Assembly: GCA_003168375.1 (NCBI GenBank)
Contig: PMSI01000003.1
Span: 682,001 to 746,000 of the forward strand
Length of the DNA stretch: 64,000 nucleotides
Direction of reading: 5' to 3'
DNA from: Vulcanimicrobiota bacterium
GTDB lineage: Bacteria > Vulcanimicrobiota > Vulcanimicrobiia > Vulcanimicrobiales > Vulcanimicrobiaceae
A program made the position numbers and the translations under genes. The notes under the pieces are model-generated. The model saw nothing but the letters and a program-made list of their open reading frames with translations, was not told the DNA's origin and made no database searches. Below are positions 8,707 to 17,816 of this stretch, piece after piece (the stretch's first letter is position 1; each line of letters opens with the position of its first letter).

Positions 8707-10893
8707 GTGACGAAGCGAGCTGGCAACGAAAGATTACGCGCGCTCCTCGACTTCGTCGCAGGCCGCAGGATTGACCTTTCGCCTCGTTCGATCGAAAGCG
8801 CTATCCGAGCCGCAGTGCCAGCAGAATGGGCTAAGACCAGAGCACTGAACTATTTGTGCTCTCATCCCTGTGCTTTAGAGGACGGCTCCCCCGGACCAAG
8901 ATCGATCTCACGCCTGGTAAATGAATTGCTTGCACGCGGCGCAGTACGCGTCCAACCCCCACGTTGTCCGAAATGCGCGGGACCGAAGCCGCTAGAGTAT
9001 CGAAATAGCGGCCAGTACATATGTAGGTCTTGCTATACAAACAAAGTCAACGTAGCGAGCTGCGGCCAATGCCAGCGCGTCCGGCCAATTGGTGCGCGCC
9101 GTGGGTCCGATGTCATCTGCACTTCCTGCATACATCAAGATCCCTCGAAGCGCGAAATCTGTTCGCGGTGCCAGACTCTAGCGCCCGTCTCGGGCCGAGA
9201 TGCCGGTGCGTCCATCTGTCAACTTTGCCTCGATCGTCCGGAGCGGCGCTGCGATGACTGTGGCGAGATGCGCGTGATTCACTCAAACAAGGGCGGTCAA
9301 AGTGTCTGCAAGTGGTGTTACCGTAAACGAAGGAACGGTATCACAAATCTACGGACACGCCTACCTAAGCGTCCAATGCGCCGGCGGCAGTGCTTCAGCT
9401 GTGGCGACTATCGGCTTTGCGTGGACTACACCACAGAAAAGCCCCTCTGCGTACGGTGTGCCGAGCCACTCATTCGCACGTGCGTGATTTGTCTACGTGA
9501 GCGGCGCACGCATGCCGTATGGCCGATAGGCCCGGTCTGCGTAAGTTGCTGGGAAGGTCATGAGGGCCGGTGCGAGACGTGCGGGGGTGCTGACCTACGA
9601 GTCGTCGTGTTGAGAGGGGCGCTCCACTGCCTTAGATGTGTAGGAAGCGGCGGCATCAGTAATTGCTTACGTTGCGGTCGCGCTGGTCGCCCATTTCGAG
9701 ATAAGATATGCGCACCGTGCTGCACGGAAATCGAGTTCGATCACATAGGGCTAACGCGCAACAGCACGCTTTACCCGCTGCGAACCCTCCTGGTGTCTCA
9801 ACACGGTGCGAGGGGCCTTCTTATGTGGCTCCGCAGGAGTCCGGCCGTTCCTCTGATAGCTGGATTCGCTGCCCGCAATGAGGTGCCGAGTCACGACTTT
9901 CTCGACTCAGTGGACCATCACAAAGCCGCGCTGATCCGCAGCGCGCTCATAGCAGCGAAGCTGCTCCCGGAACGCGTCGAGTCGGTCGGCCGCGTCGAAC
10001 GATGGCTACAACAGTATCTCCGGTCCGCCGACCAAGACCATCTGCCGCTTCTTGTTGCCTTCGGGAAATGGCACGTCCTCCGGCGCCTAAGGTCCCTCTG
10101 TGAACATCGCGGTGAAACGGCGGGAGCTGCAGCCGGTGCTCGAGCGCGCATCCGCGCTGCCGGGCACTTCCTTCGATGGCTAGCAACAGTCGGTCGTACC
10201 CTGTCGACATGTCGACAGGAAGACCTTGATCAGTGGCTCGTATCGTCGAAGACGACTGGTTACGACGTTAAGTACTTCGTTCGATGGGCTACGACTCGAC
10301 GGCGCTGTCAGCAGCTCGTGATGCCCAATGCGAAAGGGGCCGCGCCGACCGCGCCTAGCGATGAAAGCGGCCGCTGGGCAATCGTCGAGCGCCTCTTGAC
10401 CGACGAGAAAATCGATCGAACAGACCGCATTGCTGGCCTCTTTCTGTTGCTCTATGCACAGCCGATGACGCGCATTCGGCGTCTTAGTGACGCCGACGTG
10501 ACCGAGAGCGAGGGGGAAGTTCTCGTTCGCTTTGGTAGCGATTGGACGCCACTCTGCCCGGTGCTGGACGACCTCGTCCGTTCACTGATTCAAGATTACC
10601 GTTTAGTTCCTCGTAGCCGAACGACGGCTGGCGCCACACTCTTGTTTCCAAGTCCCGTACAATACGGCCGGCCGGTGGGTGCGACCGCCCTGTCAAGAAA
10701 GCTTCGGCGACTCGGAATCAATGTCGTCGCTGATCGGCTCAGTATCGAGACCGAGCTTCTGCGACGGATAAAGATTCCGCGCATCATAGCTGATATGATT
10801 GGCATCCATATCGGAACCGCCGTACGAAAGGCCGTGGAGCTGAATGTTTCGGCGTCCCAATATGCCGTCAAAAATGTCCGCCACGGCACATGA
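8707..10893 (+). CDS. Large recombinase-like protein with eight tandem zinc ribbons
   Basis: A 728-residue protein starting at GTG 8707, six bases after the Xre gene. After about 85 residues come eight consecutive CxxC...CxxC pairs (roughly residues 87-340), for example CPKC/CRSC, CGQC/CTSC and CLRC/CAPC. The C-terminal half resembles a tyrosine-recombinase scaffold. It has a SAM-like segment, a segment LYAQPMTRIRRL where the catalytic Arg box is expected, and a terminal LADLLGI-type helix (IADMIGIHIGTAVRKAVEL). I see no clear HxxR or nucleophile Tyr, so it may be a catalytically degenerate partner of the upstream integrase. Similar int-xre-Cys-rich trios occur in actinobacteria. Confidence 0.8.
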   Translation: MTKRAGNERLRALLDFVAGRRIDLSPRSIESAIRAAVPAEWAKTRALNYLCSHPCALEDGSPGPRSISRLVNELLARGAVRVQPPRCPKCAGPKPLEYRNSGQYICRSCYTNKVNVASCGQCQRVRPIGARRGSDVICTSCIHQDPSKREICSRCQTLAPVSGRDAGASICQLCLDRPERRCDDCGEMRVIHSNKGGQSVCKWCYRKRRNGITNLRTRLPKRPMRRRQCFSCGDYRLCVDYTTEKPLCVRCAEPLIRTCVICLRERRTHAVWPIGPVCVSCWEGHEGRCETCGGADLRVVVLRGALHCLRCVGSGGISNCLRCGRAGRPFRDKICAPCCTEIEFDHIGLTRNSTLYPLRTLLVSQHGARGLLMWLRRSPAVPLIAGFAARNEVPSHDFLDSVDHHKAALIRSALIAAKLLPERVESVGRVERWLQQYLRSADQDHLPLLVAFGKWHVLRRLRSLCEHRGETAGAAAGARARIRAAGHFLRWLATVGRTLSTCRQEDLDQWLVSSKTTGYDVKYFVRWATTRRRCQQLVMPNAKGAAPTAPSDESGRWAIVERLLTDEKIDRTDRIAGLFLLLYAQPMTRIRRLSDADVTESEGEVLVRFGSDWTPLCPVLDDLVRSLIQDYRLVPRSRTTAGATLLFPSPVQYGRPVGATALSRKLRRLGINVVADRLSIETELLRRIKIPRIIADMIGIHIGTAVRKAVELNVSASQYAVKNVRHGT

Positions 10894-11084
10894 GGTGATC
10901 GTGTTAAATCTGGCCGCGACGTCGACCGGCGCGTCGTCCTCAAAGCTCGTTTCGTACGAAATACGTACTGCTCTAAGATTGCGCAGAGCGAGAGGCCTTC
11001 CGCTCCGGCTCTCCGGCGTCGGGCCTCGGCCGAGACCTCCGCGACCATCGTGATCGTAGTCCAGAATTGTGCGGACTTGAGATC

Positions 11085-11810
11085 CTACTTCGTAAGCCAT
11101 TCCCCGTACGCTTCGATATCGATCATCGGGACCGTGCCGCTGAATTGCAGCTGCGAGATGAGTTTGAAAAGGAACGCCGTCGCAGGCTTGCTTTCATCGA
11201 CGAACGTGAAGCCGGACGTCTGCTGATCGTAGAAGAAGTGACCATGCGAGGCGACGCATCCGATGTCGAGACGCCCTTCAGAAACATCGGCTCGCAGCGC
11301 CCTTTCGAACGGCGTCCCAAGGGCAGGCCTCCAGTCGCTCTCGAAGGTCAAGAGCCCTCCGAGAATCGGGATCAACGGCTTAGCTGGGTATACACCCTTC
11401 GCGTATGGGATCGGTAGACTCGTGCGATACAGCCGACGCACGCTGGCGACTTTCTGTTGCGCGTAGTCGACGAGGTTCGCGTCGGCGGTCTGCTTCGCTT
11501 CGAACACAGCATAAACGCTCTCTGCTGGGACGATCGTCTGTCCCTCGTAGTCGAAGATGAACGGCGAGTACTGTCGGTCGAAGATCACCACGTCGATTTG
11601 TTGGCTGAAATTGCCTTTGCTGTCAACGACGTGCGCCTTAGCCGCCTGGTAACGTTTGGGCAGATACTTGTCGAACATGCTGATCCAGACGTTCTCGCTG
11701 GCGTCGCCCTTGGTACCGGGATGATTAAACGTCTTCCGCACCGTGGCGAGTCGCTGCTGGATGTCATCGTGCAGCGACGCGAGCAGTTGCGACAAAGACC
11801 ATTCAGACAT
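11085..11810 (-). CDS. DUF6602-like putative PD-(D/E)XK nuclease, candidate CBASS effector
   Basis: A 241-residue protein, last gene of the leftward CBASS operon, 30 nt after the CD-NTase stop and preceded by a GAGG site. An acidic GDASEN helix, QIDVVIFDR and AVFEAKQT supply the E, D and ExK pattern of restriction-endonuclease-like folds. The region resembles DUF6602 proteins. No NucC, SAVED, phospholipase or membrane effector is present in the operon, so this is the best candidate for the nucleotide-activated effector. No dedicated ligand-binding domain can be identified, and nuclease activity is inferred from the motif only. Confidence 0.7.
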   Translation of the reverse strand: MSEWSLSQLLASLHDDIQQRLATVRKTFNHPGTKGDASENVWISMFDKYLPKRYQAAKAHVVDSKGNFSQQIDVVIFDRQYSPFIFDYEGQTIVPAESVYAVFEAKQTADANLVDYAQQKVASVRRLYRTSLPIPYAKGVYPAKPLIPILGGLLTFESDWRPALGTPFERALRADVSEGRLDIGCVASHGHFFYDQQTSGFTFVDESKPATAFLFKLISQLQFSGTVPMIDIEAYGEWLTK

Positions 11811-11840
11811 CGAGAACCTCAGGATCGACTAGTGTAGCGA

Positions 11841-12740
11841 TCACGACAACGGAAATTTGGGGCCGAACATCTCGCGCCAAGCCTTGAGCGCTTCGCCGTT
11901 GCGCCCTCTTCGCACATGGTCGACCGCCAGCGTCGCCTCGCGCTCCGCGCCGCGCAGCAGTTCGCGCGCCCGCGTCTTCCGTTCGGCGTCCATGCCATCG
12001 CTGATCGCGGGGCCGAGGCCGGCCGGATCGGGCCACTCATCGAATATGCGGTCCGCAAGCGTCGCGAAGAACGCTTGCATTTCCCGATCGAAACTTCCGC
12101 CCCAGCCGCCGTGCAGGCATTGAAGCGCCATGACCTCGATGAGGAATGACGGCTTTACCGGCTTCTCGCCGTGCTTGGAGTTGTTGTTCCAGTACTTCAC
12201 CATGCGCACGAGGCCTTTCCACTCGCTGGAGTAAGCCTGGTGCGCGGCAGTGGCCTTGGCCGCGTGCGTCTGCGGATTCGTCTCGATCCATTTCGCCAGA
12301 TCGGCGTCTGGGATTTCGTAGTCTCCGTCCTTGTCGAACGCAGGGACCACGTCGACGCTGATGATGCGATAGTCCGTGTTGTCATCCACGTCCGCCTCGA
12401 CACCGAAATCGACGTTGATAGAGCGGTTTTGTTTCTTCGCGTTGTTCTTGCCGTATTTAGCGACGAGCGCGCTGTGGAAGTCGCCCAGCACCCGCGAGGG
12501 ATCCTCCGAACGATAGTGGTCCTCGGGCGACTTCAGCACGAAGAAGATGTCGACGTCCTTCAACGGTTTCGTCTTGGTCCACCTCGCGTAAGACCCGGTG
12601 AGGAAGCTGCGGTCGATCTTGAACTGGGTGTCCAGGTAGTCTCGCACTTCTTGTTGTCGCGCAGACGCATTCTCCTGTTCACGTTCGTTCAGTTCAAGAC
12701 GACTCTTAAACTTACGAAATGCTTCATCGATCGTCAGCAT
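11841..12740 (-). CDS. cdn: CBASS cyclic-oligonucleotide synthase (CD-NTase)
   Basis: ATG 12740 follows GGAGAA and overlaps the HORMA stop (ATGA); the frame is open further upstream, but that part is shadow. The 299-residue protein has the nucleotidyltransferase signature Gly49-Ser50, then Asp62-Val-Asp64 and Asp130 in SVDVVPAF. An all-helical SMODS-type C-terminal half follows. On phage infection such enzymes make cyclic di- or trinucleotides that switch on an effector. Product identity is unknown. Adjacent HORMA and TRIP13 genes place it in type III CBASS, where the HORMA protein activates the synthase. Confidence 0.93.
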   Translation of the reverse strand: MLTIDEAFRKFKSRLELNEREQENASARQQEVRDYLDTQFKIDRSFLTGSYARWTKTKPLKDVDIFFVLKSPEDHYRSEDPSRVLGDFHSALVAKYGKNNAKKQNRSINVDFGVEADVDDNTDYRIISVDVVPAFDKDGDYEIPDADLAKWIETNPQTHAAKATAAHQAYSSEWKGLVRMVKYWNNNSKHGEKPVKPSFLIEVMALQCLHGGWGGSFDREMQAFFATLADRIFDEWPDPAGLGPAISDGMDAERKTRARELLRGAEREATLAVDHVRRGRNGEALKAWREMFGPKFPLS

Positions 12741-13240
12741 CAGGTTCTCCGCAGATATGAAGTTCTCGCGCCAAGGCCGCTGTGTTCGACCGTAGTGCCG
12801 AGGCTCTGGCGAACCATGCCGGCCGTAGAACGGTAACTCCCAGTGCCCCACCCGTCGACGTTCGGTCGTCCCGGCTTGGTGTCCAACAGCAGACAGTAGC
12901 GCGCCTCGCTCGGCGCAACGCCAGCTTTCCGGATTGCATACTTCAGCTGCTCTGTGTCGGTCCAAAAGCTTCCGTCGCCTTCGGTCCAGCCGTATACGAT
13001 CTCGATGTCCCACCTCGTGATGAGCGCGCCCGTTTTCGGATTGTATATTTCAAGCGCGATGCCTCTGAGGTCACCGGAGTTCAACCACGTGCGCAAGCCA
13101 TTCATGTAGACCTGCCATTCGCCAACGAACTCGGCCGGGTTTAGCCCGCTCAACCGGATGATGTCCTTCAGGCTCTTGAGGATGTTGTCCGCCACGTAAG
13201 TGACGGAGTGAGTGTACGAGTAGACTGCGACGCTGGTCAC
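12740..13240 (-). CDS. cap7: Bacterial HORMA-domain protein of type III CBASS (Cap7-like)
   Basis: A 166-residue protein with a GTG start at 13240 that overlaps the previous gene's stop. The N-terminus ([17 protein letters not shown]) and the following strands ([20 protein letters not shown]) match bacterial HORMA proteins. In characterised systems these bind a peptide or phage-derived protein, close around it, and activate the CD-NTase. The TRIP13 ATPase disassembles the complex. Position between TRIP13 and the synthase supports the call. Confidence 0.85.
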   Translation of the reverse strand: MTSVAVYSYTHSVTYVADNILKSLKDIIRLSGLNPAEFVGEWQVYMNGLRTWLNSGDLRGIALEIYNPKTGALITRWDIEIVYGWTEGDGSFWTDTEQLKYAIRKAGVAPSEARYCLLLDTKPGRPNVDGWGTGSYRSTAGMVRQSLGTTVEHSGLGARTSYLRRT

Positions 13241-13710
13241 GGTGCGAGAAAGCCCTTCGGGTCAATCGTCAACGATCCGGTTGCAGCAGCAGTCGCGTCG
13301 TCGGCCGCCACGTTGACTCCTAACTCTCGCGCAGTTATGCGACTACTACGCTGTGCAAGCGCGCTCTGCACCCAGGACAGGTCGTCCCTCTCGCATGGGA
13401 GCGAGATTCGCCAGTCGCCTTTGAGGGCGTCGAATCCCAACACGTCCTCGTTTGCGTCCGCGCCGTCCACAGCGTCGTCGGCATATACGCAATAGAGACG
13501 TGTGCGCGGCCCGTCGCACGTCACGACGATGGGCGCATCTTTCGGTGCTTCATCGGCGATGACGCTCGCGGCGACGCCGGCGACGCCGAGAAGTTCCGCG
13601 CGCACGTCGCCCGTCCGGTTCTCTGTGAGAAGATCGACGATAGCGCTCCAGGTCTCGGCGGCGTCGCGATAGGGGGAACTTCGGAACGTACGGCTCGCGA
13701 CGGTGCTCAC
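13237..13710 (-). CDS. Unrecognised 157-aa protein of the CBASS operon
   Basis: GTG start at 13710, overlapping the TRIP13 stop (GTGA), and its own stop overlaps the HORMA start, so it is translationally locked into the operon. The sequence is alpha/beta with no catalytic motif that I recognise. It ends in a disordered-looking Ala/Thr-rich stretch and a [10 protein letters not shown] tail. It could be a diverged second HORMA protein or a carrier of the closure peptide captured by HORMA. Both ideas rest on position alone. Confidence 0.8.
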   Translation of the reverse strand: MSTVASRTFRSSPYRDAAETWSAIVDLLTENRTGDVRAELLGVAGVAASVIADEAPKDAPIVVTCDGPRTRLYCVYADDAVDGADANEDVLGFDALKGDWRISLPCERDDLSWVQSALAQRSSRITARELGVNVAADDATAAATGSLTIDPKGFLAP

Positions 13711-14666
13711 GCCTTCCTCGTTCGTAGGGCGCGGTTGGCCTTGGTCGCTCTAGCCGCTTCGAGCAGATCGGCCGACGTCACCGCGCCGGGATTCATCGCC
13801 GTCGCGGGACTGCTCGCGAGCGCGTTTGCGACCATCTTACGAATGGCACGACCGTCGAGCCCAACGCATTCGTTGGCACATTGCACAAGCTGTGGCGAGT
13901 TCGTGATCTTACCGATCGCCGGGTAGATACGCGCGAGGCCGATCAAGCAATCCTCGAGAATCTTGGCGCACGCATTGCGGTCTGGCAACGGGATCTGGAG
14001 TACTAGGTCACAACGGGACGTGAACGCGGTGTCGACCGCTTCCGGAAAGTTGCTGGTCGCGACGAAGAGCAACTGCGTGTAACGCTCGGCAAGAGAGTCG
14101 AGCTGCACGAGGACCGCGTCCGTGGCGCGGTGCACGTCCACCGGATTCGCCTCGAAACTCGCCTTCGAGCGATCGACAGCAAGCGTCTCGATCTCGTCGA
14201 GGAGCACGATCGTAGGCCCGCCAGACGCCGCTTCTGCGATCGACTGCGAGAACAGCTCCGAAACGGCGCGCTGCGTTTTACCCATCGCGGAGCTTGTGAG
14301 TATATGCGGCTCGACCTCCAGCAAACGGAAGCCGCCCTCCGCGAACGATTCCGCGGTTCGATGTGCGAGCCCACGCGCGAGCGACGTCTTGCCGGTTCCG
14401 GGCGGACCAACGAGTAGGATGACGCCGTGAAGCGGAAGCACCGTCCGCGGCACCTTGCCCCGAACCGTGAAGTTCAGCACGGCCTGCGATAGCAGCTGTG
14501 TCTTGAGCTTTTCCTCGACGATGATCGACTGCCACAGCGCGCCCAGCTTTGGGTCGGGCAGGCTGCGGCTCCGGTTGATGCCCTTGGGTAGGTTGATCTC
14601 ATCGCCTTGGCGAGCGTGCGCGGTTCTCATTCCGCGCGCAATGTTCGATCTGGCGGCCTCGAACAC
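13707..14666 (-). CDS. cap6: TRIP13/Pch2-like AAA+ ATPase of type III CBASS (Cap6-like)
   Basis: A 319-residue AAA+ protein with Walker A GPPGTGKT (residues 87-94), Walker B IVLLDE (153-158), a sensor-1 Asn in VATSNFPE and a downstream Arg in FTSRCD. These match the TRIP13/Pch2 remodelers that unfold HORMA proteins and switch CBASS signalling off. It is the first gene of a five-gene leftward operon in which every junction but the last overlaps. The ATG at 14666 is used; an in-frame ATG at 14630 is an alternative. Confidence 0.9.
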   Translation of the reverse strand: MFEAARSNIARGMRTAHARQGDEINLPKGINRSRSLPDPKLGALWQSIIVEEKLKTQLLSQAVLNFTVRGKVPRTVLPLHGVILLVGPPGTGKTSLARGLAHRTAESFAEGGFRLLEVEPHILTSSAMGKTQRAVSELFSQSIAEAASGGPTIVLLDEIETLAVDRSKASFEANPVDVHRATDAVLVQLDSLAERYTQLLFVATSNFPEAVDTAFTSRCDLVLQIPLPDRNACAKILEDCLIGLARIYPAIGKITNSPQLVQCANECVGLDGRAIRKMVANALASSPATAMNPGAVTSADLLEAARATKANRALRTRKA

Positions 14667-15153
14667 CTGTTCGAGGCGCGACCATCAAGCGGGCTGGGAC
14701 GGACCCGCGAAACGCCGCTCCGGTGCTCTCCGTGGCGACCGGCGGCAAACCCCTTGCGCGGTCGTCGCGAGAGCCTCTGCCTTTCTATGCAGGACAAGCC
14801 ACCGAGTTCGGGTACAAAATATTAGCGGGGCACTGCGGGAATCTCGCCCGGGAAACAATGGGGACGCATGGAGTTCGGGGTTCCTCCTTGATGTTGGGCG
14901 AGCGTCGCGGGCGCTGCGACGTCCCCGCCGTCCCGCGGACGGCGCCGATCCGAGCCCGACCGGAGGGCCATAACATGCCCGTCTTGGCCGTCTCACATAC
15001 AGCCGGCTTTGTGCGAACGCGGGCACGGCTGGGACTCGTATGTGCGTCCGCTGACCGGCACAAATCGCTCCAATGGGCGGTTGGCGACGATACTATCCAG
15101 TCTCACAAGGGCCGTGGACATCGTACGCGCCCAGTTACGTGGGGACGACGCGT
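14667..15153. other. Intergenic region between divergent CBASS and Qat operons
   Basis: About 490 bp separates the leftward CBASS operon from the rightward Qat operon and should hold both promoters. ORFs run through it on both strands, but none looks like protein. I see no strong hairpin or recognisable -10/-35 pair. The first 81 bp depend on which qatA start is used. Confidence 0.5.
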
Positions 15154-17100
15154 GTGACCCTTTGGGCAGACAACGAGACAACGACGGACCTCCTCGGCTT
15201 CACGCCTTGGGTCAAAACCGTTGCGGAACTCGTGACGTCATCCGACATGCTTCCGGTGACGGTCGGAATCTTCAGCGACTGGGGAGGCGGCAAGACGAGC
15301 CTCATGACCATGTTGCATGACGACCTCGTCAAGCTCGATGGGGTTGTCGTCGCCGAGTTTCAGCCGTGGCTGCACCGAAGCTACGATGACGTACGCGGCG
15401 CTCTTATGGTCGCGATCGTCGACGCGCTAAATGCGAAGGTTCCGCTATGGGAGAAAGCCGGCAAGGCAGTCGGTAGCGAAGCAAAGGCGGAGCTCAAGAA
15501 GTTCGCGCGACGCATCGATTGGCTGCGCCTGATGAAGTTTGGCTTCAAAGCAGGCGGAGCGCTAGCAACAGTACTTCATGCACCACCCGTCGGGTTTGCA
15601 CTGGGCGCAGGTGCGCTGAGCGATCTGCCACACCTGCTTACGGACGCAACCGATGAGAAACCGAATGGCGACGGCGAAAGCGCCCCGGCGACGGCCGACG
15701 CCATCAAACCGAAAGAACGCGAGCTCGCCATCCAGCAAGCGGCGCCGCCGGTCGAGCGCGCAATTGCGGAGTTTCGTGAGGAGTTCAAGCATCTGCTCAA
15801 ACATCTGGGCATCGAGTCGCTCACCGTGCTCGTCGACGACCTCGACCGATGTTCGCCCGCTACGATTCTCGACACACTAGAGGCAATCAAGCTCTTCTTC
15901 GCGGTGCCACGCACGGCATTTGTAATTGGCGCAGATCAGCGCATTATCAAGCACGCTCTCGAAACGCGCTACCCGGAGACAGGACCCCTCGCGACAACTT
16001 TGGGCCGAGAATACCTCGAAAAGATCATACAAATTCCCGTGCAGATCCCGCCCCTGACGCCAGCGGAACTTGAGGCATACATGTACCTCCTCATCGTTGA
16101 GCGGCACCTTGGGCGCGGCGGCGATAAGGCAACATTCTCGACGTTCCGCGAGGCTGCGCTCGCGCGCATGGCCGGCAGCACCGGCGCAGTCGCGATAAAC
16201 TACGGCGTGATCAAGGAGCTACTCACCGATTTGCCCGAGACGCTCCAAGCCGATCTCGCACTTGTAGCGCAGGTTGCGCCAGTGCTTGCTCCGCAACTCA
16301 AAGGCAATCCACGCCAAGCCAAGCGCTTCCTCAACCTCGTGTTCCTTCGAGAGCGTCTCGCGAAGGCGATCGGCTTGACCGTCGACATGTCGGTTCTGGC
16401 GAAGTTGGCATCGCTCGAATACTTCGACGAGGAGGCCTTCTCTCAAATAGCAACCTGGAACGCCGAGGCGCCCGGTGCGTCGCCGCAAATTTGTGCGCTG
16501 GAAGCGTTCGCTAGTGGCGCTACTCTGCAAGCGGGCAAGGATCAGGACGCGCTGGAACGTTTCGTCGCGCCCGCGCGCGTCAGGGGATGGCTGAAATCAG
16601 CGCCGCTCATCGGGTCTGTGGACATCGGACCGTACGTCACTTTCGCGCGAGAGAAAGTTCGAGGCTTCGGCGCCCGCGAGCGGACGCTGCCGCCAGCAAT
16701 CCAAGATATTCTCGTTGGACTGCTGGACGACACCGCCGCCATCGCAAGCTCCGCTATGGAACGCGCAAAGGCGCTCGATACCGAGGATCAAGAATCGTTG
16801 TTCGCAACGTTGCTAGCGCGCCTTCCGTATGGAGAGGTCACGAACGCGCATGTCGATGCCGCCCTCGGGTTAATTGAGGTGGCGCCGTCACGCGCGCCTG
16901 GCTTCGCAGCAGCGCTCGGCGCCGTTGCACCGGATAACGTACCCGCCGATCTGCCGATGACAATTCGCATGCGCGTCCCGGCGTCAGTATCAACGTTCAT
17001 CCCGATCTTCGAAACTTGGGCGCGACTCGCCGAGCCCGCGATGCTCGCGAAGGTAGCGCAGCGCGCCATAAACGCGAGCACCGATAAAAAGAGAAGCTAA
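15154..17100 (+). CDS. qatA: QatA: KAP-family P-loop NTPase
   Basis: About 648 residues from GTG 15154, which follows GGGGA and begins VTLWADNETTTDLLGF, the usual N-terminus of the family. The frame is open back to ATG 15073, but that 27-residue extension looks non-coding. Walker A is DWGGGKTS near residue 51 and Walker B is LVDDLDR, both typical of KAP NTPases, with hydrophobic stretches between them. QatA is the NTPase of the QatABCD anti-phage system. qatB starts two bases after the stop. Confidence 0.92.
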   Translation: MTLWADNETTTDLLGFTPWVKTVAELVTSSDMLPVTVGIFSDWGGGKTSLMTMLHDDLVKLDGVVVAEFQPWLHRSYDDVRGALMVAIVDALNAKVPLWEKAGKAVGSEAKAELKKFARRIDWLRLMKFGFKAGGALATVLHAPPVGFALGAGALSDLPHLLTDATDEKPNGDGESAPATADAIKPKERELAIQQAAPPVERAIAEFREEFKHLLKHLGIESLTVLVDDLDRCSPATILDTLEAIKLFFAVPRTAFVIGADQRIIKHALETRYPETGPLATTLGREYLEKIIQIPVQIPPLTPAELEAYMYLLIVERHLGRGGDKATFSTFREAALARMAGSTGAVAINYGVIKELLTDLPETLQADLALVAQVAPVLAPQLKGNPRQAKRFLNLVFLRERLAKAIGLTVDMSVLAKLASLEYFDEEAFSQIATWNAEAPGASPQICALEAFASGATLQAGKDQDALERFVAPARVRGWLKSAPLIGSVDIGPYVTFAREKVRGFGARERTLPPAIQDILVGLLDDTAAIASSAMERAKALDTEDQESLFATLLARLPYGEVTNAHVDAALGLIEVAPSRAPGFAAALGAVAPDNVPADLPMTIRMRVPASVSTFIPIFETWARLAEPAMLAKVAQRAINASTDKKRS

Positions 17101-17102
17101 CA

Positions 17103-17816
17103 TTGGGCACATCTAGTTCCTACTCGTCACCGACGACACTCCCGTGGAAACGCGCCAAGAACGCCACCTCCCGCTTCGCATCTGGCGGCGGCGAAGCCGG
17201 CGGTCGGAGCCCCGCCCTGCCCATCGCACGCTTCGTCCAGGCGCTCGGCGGCGCTCGCGAAGCCGCACGTGAGGCGCCGGTCGGGCGAGCGGTTGCAAAC
17301 CGCCTTCTTGCATTTGGGCAAGCAACCGCACAGCGCGGGATCGATGCGGCGCTGCGCGAGTTCGGCCTTGAAGACGCCGTCGGTCTCGCGGCCGACGAGG
17401 CGCTCCAACGCATCGTCGACACACTGGCGGCCGGCGCAAACACTCTCGATGAAACCGCGGCGCGCGAGGCACTTGTCGACGTTATACGGGAGTTGCTCGA
17501 GGACTCCGACGACGTCGAGGATGCGTTCGGGGACCTTGACGTAGTCGGTGCTTTGGACCTGCTGCGCCGCTTCATCGCAGCCTACATCTTCCGACGTTTC
17601 GCGAAGGCGCTAGGAGATCGCTTGCGCGCGCACGCAGAAAGTGCTCCGGCGGCGCGAAGGCGTGAGGAAGAGATGAAACGCTACATCGCCGCCGAGGTTG
17701 TGATCGCTTTCGAAGACATCGACGTCGAAACGCTCGATTGGCGAAATGATACGGAACGCATCATTGAACGATGCATGCGCGAAGCGTTCCGCACACTCGG
17801 AGACGAAGATGCCTAA
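17103..17816 (+). CDS. qatB: QatB defence protein
   Basis: A 237-residue protein starting at TTG 17103 with MGTSSSYSSP, the characteristic QatB N-terminus. The rest is helical and Ala/Arg/Glu-rich with no enzymatic motif. Its function in Qat defence is not known. It overlaps the qatC start by 8 nt. Confidence 0.88.
   Translation: MGTSSSYSSPTTLPWKRAKNATSRFASGGGEAGGRSPALPIARFVQALGGAREAAREAPVGRAVANRLLAFGQATAQRGIDAALREFGLEDAVGLAADEALQRIVDTLAAGANTLDETAAREALVDVIRELLEDSDDVEDAFGDLDVVGALDLLRRFIAAYIFRRFAKALGDRLRAHAESAPAARRREEEMKRYIAAEVVIAFEDIDVETLDWRNDTERIIERCMREAFRTLGDEDA

Noticed and set aside
10693-11100. Leftward ORF (135 codons, MAYEVGSQVRTILDYDHDG) overlapping the stop of the DUF6602-like gene
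   Set aside because: More than half is antisense to the conserved C-terminal region of the zinc-ribbon recombinase-like protein and no ribosome-binding site is evident. The first 60 codons could still be a remnant.
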